This document shows positions 9,801 to 20,800 of a stretch of 64,000 bases of DNA, piece after piece. Position numbers and translations under genes: made by a program. Origin of the DNA: Burhinus oedicnemus (Eukaryota; Chordata; Aves; Charadriiformes; Burhinidae); NCBI GenBank assembly GCA_008921705.1, contig VFFE01007605.1, positions 329,274-393,273 on the forward strand. The letters are read 5' to 3'. The notes under the pieces are model-generated. The model saw only the letters and a list, made by a program, of their open reading frames with translations. It did not search any database and was not told the origin of the DNA. Positions within the stretch are counted from its first letter, which is position 1, and the number at the start of each line of letters is the position of its first letter.

Positions 9801-12519
9801 TCTATGCTTGAAGGCTAAGATGGAAACTTGAGTAGGCAGGTTAGATGTTCAGTGGGACTGCTTAGTGATCTCTCACCAACAATCCTTCAGAAATATCTTC
9901 GCTACTGCATTTGAGGGAACTCATCATATGTAAGTGTCTCACCTTTGGAAACAGAACTGAAAAACGTAGGACACTAGTGACTCAAATGGTTTAAACTCAT
10001 CTAAGTTGGGCTATGAGAGTGCTACTGTTCTCCTTTTCCTCCAGCTGTGTGTTCCCATTTCCTTACAACAGCACTGCTCCCCATCTGACCTCTTGATAAG
10101 CCAATCAAAGGTAAAAAATGACAGGAAATTAAGGTTGTAACTCTCTAGCAGCCTGAGGCAATCTAACTGCTGACTGCCTTGTTGCTGTCTCTTGCCTCTG
10201 GCCGAACCCTTTCCCTGACTCCCTTGGTCATTGGGTTGCTGAGCCATTTCAGCGCACTGAGTTGGCACAAGACTAATACAACAAAAGTGAATAGTTTTTC
10301 TGCTGATTTAATACACTGGAACAGCTCATATTTTCCAAATTGTGTGTTGGACGAATTGCTCACTATATGGATGTCCTGTCTAACCCGCAGTTTTCTGCCT
10401 GCCCTGAGTTCTTCACAGAGACTCTACATGGCAGATCAGCAAACAGGTGACAGACTTACTGTCCTTCTTTCCATCTTTTGTCAATCATAGGGGCTCTTGG
10501 AAGCATACCACCAGCAAATGCATAGGGAAAAAAAGACCAGAATTAGAAAGAGGAATCATTGCCTTGATAAATCCCCAAAGAAGCTAGTAACCAATGGATT
10601 AGGGACTTTGTGATTAGGAATTGCATCTGAAGTAGCCATCTTTAGATAAAAAGAATAAAGAGAAAACATGATCTGTGTGTGGACTTAAGGCTTGTATGCC
10701 CAAAAGCAAAACCTCCCCAGAAGCCTTCAAATTATTATTCTTTCAAATTTGTTCTTTTTAGATCCTCAATTTATACTGTTCCTGATTTATAATTTTAACC
10801 TCAAATGCTGGCGGTATTGTCATATGGGCATAGGTAACTTCCTTAAATCCTGAGAAACAGCAACCAAGGAAGCATTACATTTTTCAGCTAGGAAAAAAAA
10901 AATAGAAGGGTCTAATAATGCCAAATACGTTTAGTGTGCTACATGTGGCATTAACTAGAAGTGCATACCACGGCAAATTTCTGTTGACACCTCACCTCAT
11001 GTAATACAGATCTCTTTAAACTATCTCACATGATCAAGAGTGTTCCTTTTTATACAGAAGACCTCCTTCTTGGGGTGAACTTCAAAAGCACACAAAGATA
11101 AAAGCTACAGAATTTATCAAATGGTGAAAGAGCCATAATTTATAATAACTAGGGTGGCAATAAAGAAGTGTAATAATGGCTTCAATGAAATGAAGTGGAG
11201 AACATTAATCTTTTTAGGTGAAACTTGTTTAAAATTTTGAGCTGTGTGAAAAGAAGAGACCTCTAATTGAATTGCTACTTTGTGCAAGTGGGGAAATAAA
11301 GACACCTCCAGTAGATGGCTGTGTTTTGTTAACAGAGTGTAGTAATTGGCATCCAGCTGTTAAGATACAGTGTCTTGCCATCATTCTTTTTCCTCTTTGT
11401 TCTATTAATTCCAGAAGATTTTACATATTGCCCTGACTACTGCTTGGAAATATGGTATTACTAACTGTAGCAAAATTTTCTAGTCTTGTATTCAAATAAT
11501 CTCCCTCTTTTAAAAACCAAAACAAACCCCCCAAACCCTCATCTGAAAATGGCCCTATTGACTGAAGCAAGGAAGAAGAACATGAGGCCCTAAAATAGTA
11601 ATAAAGGCTGAAGTTAAACAGTTTTGTTGCTTTTCCAATAAACATAAACATTTATTTTTTAGGTATAATAAGAGCAATAAAAAATCCTGTCATTCTCTAC
11701 CAGTTACCATTTCAGGCTGTGATCTTGTCAGATTTCATAAGCTCCAAACTCCAGTACTGCCAGGATATGTTGGTATTGATCTCCCTTGAGTCAATACTTT
11801 ATAATGGTTTAGGGCATAAGGCCACCCAAGGCGCTAACTTTCACGTAATACTGAGGCCGTACTTTGGTCTTTAACCATTTCAGGGGTGCCATATGCACTC
11901 TGTAAATAATGAAGGAAAAGACCTCTTTTGTTTCACAGTATTGTATTGGTGTGTTACCACTGCTGTCCTGGAACTCTTAAAAGAGGATAGCAGTTCAGGT
12001 GCATCTCCAAATGTTCCAAATATGACGGTTCTTGCCAGTCAGGCATCTGCTCCCAGGATGAGCAAATCTCATTTTTACTATTAATGTTTTCTTTGTTTCT
12101 GAAAAATCCACAAGCAGTTTCAGGTAGAGGAGAAAATCTGGATATGCTGCTGAAAAAGATGAGTAAATGGGATATAAAGGCGGTCACAGCTGGTTGCATT
12201 TTAGTTGTACATTGAAAAGTCATTAAAGAGTTGCATGGTGTCAGAAAATTAGTTGGTTTTGCTTTTTGGAGAAAATGTTATGTTTATATGTAAGACAAAT
12301 ACTACTTGATTAAAAAACTTCACAGTTTAATACTAAGCCATACTGCATTTTCCTCATAAAGAGAAGCCTTATGGCTAAGGCACTGGAGAGGGACATAGAT
12401 GTTTGTTTTATTCCCAGATCGGTGGTAGTTTATTTATGTCCTGATGCTTATATTGTTTATGATTCAGAACTTTGCCTTAGTTTTCTTTCTACAATATAGT
12501 CACTATCTTCCCTCATTTT

Positions 12520-12615
12520 GTCTACTTAGACTGCAGGCTATTTGGAATGGGGACTTCTTATTGTATTACTAAATGCATATATCATGCCTGGCACAATCAG
12601 ACCTTATGTGGTTTG
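12520..12615 (+). repeat. Old amniote LINE 3'-end-like remnant (L2/L3/CR1 type)
   Basis: The run 'TTAGACTGCAGGCT..TTGGAATGGGGACTTCTTATTG...CATGCCTGGCACAATCAGACC' follows the order of the widespread 3'-end consensus (TAGACTGTAAGCTCCTTGGGGCAGGGAC, then GCCTAGCACAATGGG). It is highly diverged. Family assignment needs a repeat library. Confidence 0.5.
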
Positions 12616-13332
12616 GATAAGTAGATATATATTTAATGCTGTTTTTTTAAAAAAAAAAAATATTATAAAGTGCTGCTGTTGAATTGGAGTGCTTCCAGTT
12701 AAGGTTACTTTTATGTCTGTTTGTAGAGAAAATGTTTCACAGTGAAAGCTATAAATTGTCATTAGCAAAACCAAATAAATTTGCCACAGGCTTCTAACTT
12801 CAGCTCATGACATGTCTTTGAAAGTAAAGTATCTTAGTTATTTGTTATCTGTAGAGGCTGAGCTGCAAAATCCATATGTGCTTGAGAAATTATGTAGGTA
12901 TGATGGATCCCAAAAGAAGAAAAGAAGGAAAGGAAAGACAGGAAAATTTTGTCTTGAAAGGACTAGATGTGAGAGAGGATTTTGAACATATTTCAACTTT
13001 TTGATAATGCAATTGTAGAGGACTAGGACTGTATGATTATAGAGGAAAACTAATCTTTTTTTCCTTATATGACTGACTTACTATGTTTTCTCACCATTGT
13101 GCTCATATTTTATAAAACCCAATTAAAGAAAAAACAGATTGATTCCTAATATAGGCATTGTCACAATTTTAGCATAAAACCAGCTTTTCTTTTAGGCCAG
13201 TCTCCAGTGCAGATACAAAAAATTATGGAACTATGGATCTAGGTGGCAAGTTAACTATTTTTAAAAATAATTTCTGATACAGATCTCTTTTCATTTGACT
13301 ATGACACTCTGTAGAGCTTCCTACAGCTCTAC

Positions 13333-13778
13333 AGAGGGCCACAAAAACTATCAGAGGGATGGAACACCTCTCCTATGAGGACAAGCTGAGAGAGCTGGGG
13401 TTATTCAGCCTGCAGAAGAGAAGGCTCCGTGGAGACCTTATAGCAGCTTTCCAGTACCTAAAGAGGGCTTATAAGAAAGACGGTGACAAACTGTTTAGCA
13501 CGGCCTGTTACAATAGGAAAAGGGGTAATGGCTTTAAACTAAAAGAGGGTAGATTTAGACTAGATATAAGGGAGAAATTTTCTACAGTGAGGTTGGTGAA
13601 ACCCTGGCACAGGTTGCCCAGAGAGGTGGTAGATGCCCCATCCCTGGAAACATTCCAGGTCAGGTTGGACGGGGCTCTGAGCAACCTGATCTAGTTGAAG
13701 ATGTTCCTGCTCATTACAGGGGGCTGGACTAGATGGCCTTTAAAGGTCCCTTCCAACTGAAACTATTCTATGATTCTA
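13333..13778 (+). mobile_element. CR1 LINE, 5'-truncated, plus strand
   Basis: This is the 3' end of a chicken-repeat-1 type LINE. It starts within the last part of ORF2 (GAGGGCCACAAAAACTATCAGAGGG) and runs through the typical 3' region (CTAGATGGCCTTTAAAGGTCCCTTCCAACTGAAAC) to the terminal microsatellite-like ATTCTATGATTCTA. An open frame of 111 codons (13359-13694) preserves the ORF2 C terminus, with MEHLSYEDKLRELGLFSL near its start and LSNLI before the stop. The reverse transcriptase and endonuclease parts are absent, so it cannot mobilise itself. No target-site duplication is obvious, as usual for CR1. Confidence 0.95.
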
Positions 13779-16700
13779 GTTAGCCAACTTCTTTTTAATT
13801 CCATTTTAGATCAGAATCAGAGCACTGAGCAGTTTGCTTTCTGATTTTGCTCATTATGTAAAGTTTTACTTCTAGAGCAGCTCTCGGATGCACTGAGCAC
13901 ACAGTCCAAAGGAAAATACTTGCTTTGTGGCTAAAGTGTCCCTGAAATTTATTAAAACCTATCTTGTGATAGACTGGAGGTAATGCCTAGATCTGAACTT
14001 CGGGCCTCAGAGTACTCTGTTCTTAATTCCTCCTTTGTGTTCCCTAAGTGAGCAGAGTTGATGGTGTCATGATCACACTGCTTTCTTAGCTAAAATTTAT
14101 ATTGCTTCATGAAGATGAACTTCACTGTCATTAATTAAAGATATGATCCCTGCTTTTAGAGAAGGAAACAAAAAACTGTAATGTGACCAAGTGATCTTGC
14201 TAATTGAAGTTTCAATCTTTGCAGTGAATAACTGACAGGAGATCTGAATCTCTGTGAAGTAACATTAATTTATACTCATGGACAGGACAGAAGACACAGA
14301 AAGCTGGTAAGAATTTGCTTTGGGAAGTTTCCTCAGGATAGGGACCTTTTTCATTATTGTAGTTGTGAGGCTTATTGTACTTTTATTCAAAATTCCACAA
14401 AACCTTTATTGTCCAGGACAGATGTGGAACATCTAGATGCTAGTAGTGGAAAAGTGGAATGTGATCAAATATAACATGCACTGTTCTTAGGAACAGGAAG
14501 CAGAGATGGAAATAGGGCTGATAACCAATTGTAAGAAACAAAAAATCCTCCGATGTTTTCCTGCATAGGTTTATGGAAGTTCATCTTTTGTGCTGAATCT
14601 TGCATTACGTCTGAGCCCGTGCAGTAGCTCACAACCTCCAAGAGGGCAATGTCACTTCTTACTCTTTTTTTCCCCTCATTCGCAGCAGCATGCTCCTCCC
14701 TTCATCTTCCTTCTGTTGGCTCAGGTACTTATCTGACACTACCATAAGCTGATTCATCTGACTAAATGAGAAGAAAACAACCTCCTCCCAAAAAAACCCT
14801 CAGTATTTTTCTGCTGGTTTGGAGAGTTGAATGAACTCACTGAGGGTCAAATGAGTGGCAGAGTCAGTGCAAGGATGAAAACATGTAGCTGGCAGAGGGA
14901 TCTTTTCTGTCCATGGGAAATTACTAATCACTTCAGTTGAAGGGCAGGAATTCTTGTTATTAAACTAAAAATTTAAGTGCAATCTTTTTTATTATTTAGT
15001 AAGTCTCTAACACTCACAAAAAACTTTTTCATTTTCCCATATGCATTATTTTTAAAACATGTCAAATATTAATTAGTTGGACTTTTAAATTTTTCTTCTC
15101 TACTTTTAGAAGACCATCAATACAGTAATCTAATCTTTGTGAATCATGCAAGCTGGCAGGCACATCTTCTCTATTTGCTTCAGTTTGCAAAAGCAGCGTT
15201 CTATAGGTGCCATTTAACAATATACTTAATTTTAGCATATGCTTAATTTCGCTGATTTGAGTGATCTTGCTTAGGAATAAAATAGGCAGAATTTGACCCT
15301 TGATAACACAAAAAAAATAGACATCTATAGAAACACCGTGTTTCCATTTTTTTTATTAGTTCTCATTCTGCTTAGCTGGTTAGACCGGTTAATGAACAGT
15401 CTGATTTGAATATCATTGTCTACACATACATACTTCCTTTGACTGTGATAGTTTCCTACCTGCTATACTGCAGAGTTTGATGAAAATTCAGCTGCTGTGA
15501 GAAATATGTGGCACCAACACTCTGCTATGTCTCAATAGCTGGCAGGTAGCCTTACGCGTTTGCTGAGTAAGCTGTTGTTCCTGAGTTTGCAATTCAATGG
15601 CTTATATTTTGTTGGAAAAATTAATACAGTGATGTGATAGTTTTTGTGGCTTCTTTTTACTTGGCACATTTCTCCTACCTATCATTTTTCTGTTGTTTTT
15701 GTACCAGCATAACATAAGAATTGAAAAGCAGTGATCTTTTTCAATACCTGAGAATCTCTCATGCACCTGTTTCTCTGAGGTATTTCTGACTAATACAGTG
15801 AATTATAAAGGACAAAGAAAGAACCTGATGTTATTTTTTTTTTAATGATGATAATAGGAAATATTAGGAAATAGGAACTATGCCTTTATAGAAATAGCAG
15901 TATTTGCTGGACTGAATTTTTGTCCCTCAAAATGCCCAGACCTTTCAGTCTTAAAAAGGGCAAAGTTTATTTTGTACTACTTGCAGAAACACTACATTGT
16001 AAAATAGGAAATAAAATACAGATTTTACAAGGTTTTACAGTTTTGTTTACCGCGATACATTCAATTTTTATCTTAATTTTGCAATGTTGTAACAAGGCAT
16101 GGGATTATCTTAAAAAAGGTTATCTTAAAACGAATTTAGTCTGCTGCTACCTCCACATTTGCAAAGAAACTTAGGAAACCCAACCTAGGAAACCTTATTT
16201 TAATATACCTCTGAGTATACAGTTCATTACTGTCACTAAGACACTCAGATTTAGCTTGACTTAAATGTCAGAAAATATTACTCAGGTGTGGAAGACACCA
16301 AAGATCACAGCTCACTGGTATATTGAATCTTAATTAGCAAGGAGACCATATAAAACTCAGAAGCTTCTATGAACCAAGAAAACAACCCTGACATTCTCTG
16401 TTCAGCTCTGGATATTTGTTGCTGACTGATCTCCAGTGCTAATCTCCAAAGAGCTGTGATTCTGGCTCACTTAAAAATTGGTTTTACTTTCAAATTTTGC
16501 TGTTAAGTCACTATTACCAAATAACTCTGGAGGGACTAGAACCTCATAAAAGGCACTTTATTTCCCATTATGAGAGTTAGAGATTAGGCAACAACATTGC
16601 ATAAACCAAAGCTTGTTTCTTCTCTGCAGCTCAGTTTACTTAGTGTTAAATGTATTCTGTGCACTGAAACTGCATCCTGTTTTTTTTAACAATCAGCAGG

Positions 16701-17404
16701 TTTTGTGCAGGCCCCGTTATGTTTAGAAAACATCATGTTATTTTTAAAAGATATAATAAACAAATAGTTTTGGAATGGACTAATGCATTATCCTTAGCTT
16801 GAGATAAGACCACAGTCCGCATCATAGTTAACAGGCTCATCTGGTGATTTTCTTCTAGCTTTTCTTCTTTGATATTTGTTCTTGGCAAGAATATTTCTAA
16901 TTAGATTGTTCCTTTTCCTAATCTTAGAAGGAACACACAGAGTGAGTGAACAAGCAGACTTCGTAAATCATGCACCTGAACTGCAGCGTATGTGCAGACT
17001 CTCTTGCTGAAACCTTAGCTAAATTTAAATTTTTAAGAAGTCCATTGTCATGACTAATTACACAATTTCCCTTTGTTATATAAGGACATTATGGGGAGCA
17101 ATCTGTGAAAGACTCTGCATCAAACTTCAAATTATTTGTATTTTTATTATGGTAAAGTTTATGAATTTACAGTGTGACCTTGAAAAATACTTGAGGCGCT
17201 CAGAACTCTGATATGAGTTTAGCTTTTATTTGAGACAGCCATGTTAAATGTTATCACATACTTATGCTGTAATTTTATTGGCACTATATCCCCTGTGTTA
17301 TAAAAAATTATTGGGATACCAGAATCTCTTTCTTTCTTCCTTCCGGACACTTTCAGTGTTATGAAAACCAAAGCTGAAATCTCATATCAGAGAAGTTGGA
17401 AAAT
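13779..17404. other. Non-coding spacer between two CR1 copies
   Basis: AT-rich sequence with no recognised gene. A MIR-like stretch at about 14818-14880 is listed separately. Confidence 0.6.
14818..14880 (+). repeat. MIR-like SINE remnant
   Basis: The words 'CTCACTGAGGGTCAAATGAGTGGCAGAGTCAGTGCAAGGATG' track the MIR core (CCAAGGTCACACAGTGAGTGGCAGAGCCAGGATT) with many changes. Call made by eye. Confidence 0.4.
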
Positions 17405-17836
17405 ATAGAATCATAGAATCGTTTAGGTTGGAAAAGACCTTTAAGATCATCTAGTCCAACCATTGACCCTACTCTACCAGGTCTGTCACTAAACCATGTC
17501 TCTAAGCACCACATCTACACAACTTTTAAACACATCTAGGGATGGTGACTCAACCACCTCCCTGGGCAGCCTGTTCCAATGTTTGATAACTCTTTCAGTG
17601 AAAATTTTTTCCTAATGTCCAGCCTAAACCTCCCCTGGCGCAACTTGAGCCCATTTCCTCTTGTCCTATCGCTAGTTACTTGGGAGAAGAGATCAGCTCC
17701 CATCTCACTACAACCTTCTTTCAGGTAGTTGTAGAGAGCAATAAGGTCTCCCCTCAGCCTTCTCTTCTCCAGACTAAACAATCCTAATTCCTTCAGCCGT
17801 TCCTCATAAGACATGTTCTCCAGACCCCTCACCAGA
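17405..17836 (-). mobile_element. CR1 LINE, 5'-truncated, minus strand
   Basis: On the plus strand it opens with TAGAATCATAGAATCGTTTAGGTTGG, the reverse complement of the CR1 3' end, and continues through AAGACCTTTAAGATCATCTAGTCCAACC into the ORF2 C terminus. Minus-strand translation gives a CR1 ORF2 tail ([23 protein letters not shown]). It stays in frame until about 17600, then loses the frame before the normal end. Similarity stops at 17836 (CCCCTCACCAG), the 5' truncation point. It belongs to a different subfamily from the copy at 13.3 kb, judging by the many differences in the shared part. Confidence 0.95.
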
Positions 17837-20800
17837 TTTGATTAGTTAACATTTTGGTTGACTGTAGCATACAAAACTTGATTGTTTTGTGTTACTGAAG
17901 CTTATGTTTGTCATAATGTATGAATAAGTGTAGGAGATTTCAGTTAGTGCTAAATTGGCATTTTTAAGCAGAATGGAGCTGATACAAACTTGTAATTTTC
18001 AGTATGTAGGAAGCTCTGAATTCTGTGTTTTGTTTTCATCTCAGGATAGGAAGCAATGCACTTTCAAAAGCAAGTTCTTAATGCAGCTTTGTTTAAACTG
18101 ACACATTGCTGACAAAAATTGTCTATGATAGCACAACATAATTTTTCCAATGGCTGCTTTGCTATATAAGACTTCATTCTGGTGTATTCTGGACATCTTC
18201 GGATATTTAACTACATGTCCTCTGTCCTTTGGGAAACAAAGTAATACCATTGTCACAAAATATACAGGACATTATGAATACTGTTAGTTCTACTTCTAAG
18301 GTTTAGTAACATGATTGCAAATAGTCCTTTTACCTTGGATTCTTTATCACTTTCTACATTTTGGAGTGTAGACTCTGTTTAATGGCCAAATTCCTTTATT
18401 TTCATTGTGTAAATCTTGGATCATGACCTCACTCTAGTAGGTCTGCTCTAAAACTGAAAGAAAACAGATCTTGTCCCGGAACTCATCATCTCTTTGTGAA
18501 GTTGTGCTGTGCTGTGGCATCAGTTTGACAGAGAATGGACACTGTTCCTGTTATAGCTTTGCTAGATTTATAGGTTATCAGTTTCTGTCTGGACCCAGCT
18601 GTGTGTCTCCAAAACCTGCTGAAAACGGCTCCTCTCTTGTATTTCTCTAATATATTGTCATGTGTAGCTCCTCAGTAACTTGGATATATCTTGAGGCCCT
18701 TATGGTTTGAATAATAGTGGTGGAGCAAGTAGAAATAAGCACTAATGATTTACATTTCACTCAGCTCAGATCAAACAGACTGGATACTCCAAAGGCCTCT
18801 AGAGAAGCGTAACATAACTGTTAATGACTTACAGAAAGCTTTGTTAATTGTTTTCCAGTTAACTGATTCCAAGAGATTCTGAAAGAAGATAAGAAATCAC
18901 ACTCTGTGTTTGCAGACCTCAGCCATTTCCATTGTCAGGGGAAGGGGCAAGCAGAGAAGATAGCAAGAGAAGACAATTAGTTCTTGATTGAAAATGAAAT
19001 TTTGTGATAAACAGTTCTTGTGGTTTTGTATCTTTGTGTCAATATTATAGATGAGTAGTTTCACTTGGTAGTGCGTGGACTCTCTGTTTTGTGTGGACTA
19101 TTCTAAGAATCAACAAAAACAACCCATTGTACCTGTGCTGAAACTCATTCTATTGGAGTCTATACCTCCATTGTGAAATGTTTCTATATATGGAAAAAAG
19201 CTGAAAACCATTATAAAAAAATCAATATTGTAGTGTTATTAGTGGGAAGGGAGGGTCAGGAAGAGGGCTATCTGTATGAGATAACAGTGAAGAAGAGAAG
19301 AGAAAAGGACAAGTAGATGGAAAAGAAATCTAGGAAAGCTTTACAAGGAGCTAGTAGTCCAAATCTGAGAAAAGCCCAGAGGAAGAGTTCTTGTATGTCA
19401 GTAGCATATATAGTAACTTTTGCTCTGTTGGTTTCAGTTAAAAAAAAATTAAAAAGCCTTTGGTAGATATGGCAGGACCAGATGACTTAGGATGAAGGGA
19501 GAACGAGCAACAGGAGGATGCCAGGTGTGTTCTCCAGCTCTTTGGAGTTTGAATACATTTTCAGCCAAATAAACAGAGTCTTTTGAATTGTAGTCTGAAA
19601 CTTAATATCCTATATGTGATATTCTGTGTGATCAACCAGCTGTTCAAATGTCCTTCAGCAGAAATTGTGGCTCTTAACACCTCATGGGATTTCATGCTGC
19701 TGTCCTTACTGTTGGCTTTGACTACTCCCTGGGCTTTTTTGCCTGGCTTAGTTTTCTGCCACTGGCTGAACTGAATGAGCTCACAGAGGGGTTAGAAGTA
19801 CACTCAAGCCAGCACCAGTACAATGTTTAATTTTCTTATATTATTAGAGTAGCTGTAGTACTTGAATTTTGCAAGAATTCCTGAACAAACTTTCAAAGGC
19901 ACTTTTGAACTATGTAAGTCAGAAGTGTAATTGAGGGTGATTATCAAAGGAGAATGTATATCTATATTTATGGCTTCCTGAGCTGTATGAGGGTCTCACT
20001 GCAGTCCTTAGTGTCATGCTTTTCTTAATTGCAGACAGTTGCAAACAACTGTTTGTTTGTATAGAATTAGTAAAGAATGGACCCTGAGACATTTTCACTG
20101 TCTAACAATGAGTCTTTCATGAGGCTCAAACACCAGTGCTTAACAGTATAGATTACTCCCTATTGACTTTAGTAAATATCAAGATATTTTAGTTTTCTTC
20201 AAGCAGTCTGTTCTTGCTGTCAATCACAATATAGCTAGAATCACTACTATGCTTTCCAAACAGATACTTGTGGGAAAGCTGCCTGTTTTATTGATACTTG
20301 GTAGAACTGGAATAGATTTCTCTATATATTTTTCTCTAATATGGTATTGATATGCATCATCAGCAATCTCTGCTTTGTGGAAGTAATCAGGAGAATGCAA
20401 TAGAGGTGGTTCAGAGAAAGTTAATGCAACAGGATTATGGACAGTGTAACACTGTTGTAAAGGAATGCAACTTCTTAGACTTACAGAATTTAAACGTAAT
20501 TAAATTAATGACTGCATTGGGTTCTTGTGATCAGATTCCACCTAATGCCAGTCCACGTCACTCCGCTGAAATTGATAGCACGTGCCTTGGGACAGATCTT
20601 CAGTTCAACTCAACCAGCCCAATTCCACTGACTTCCCTAGAACCAGTGGTGGCATCAGCTATACAGTGGCCCATTTGTGTGGCTCTCTTATTATCTGTTG
20701 TCTCTGCACTTCCTTTTCACAATGACAACAAAATGGTACAGTGCTATAAAATGAAAATTAACTACATCAGTCTGCAAAATTGCAATCTTATAAACCACAA

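Larger units (their letters stand above)
4300..13332. other. Non-coding AT-rich DNA upstream of RUFY1
   Basis: No gene or young repeat was recognised. Open frames here, including 140 codons from 4870, have no Kozak start, no recognisable domain and no coding look, and I treat them as chance. A T13A15 inverted homopolymer lies at 6856-6883. An old LINE 3'-end-like piece lies at about 12520-12615 and is listed separately. Confidence 0.6.

Noticed and set aside
17536..17832. 98-codon minus-strand frame as a host gene
   Set aside because: It is the ORF2 tail of the CR1 insertion, with a frameshift near its end.
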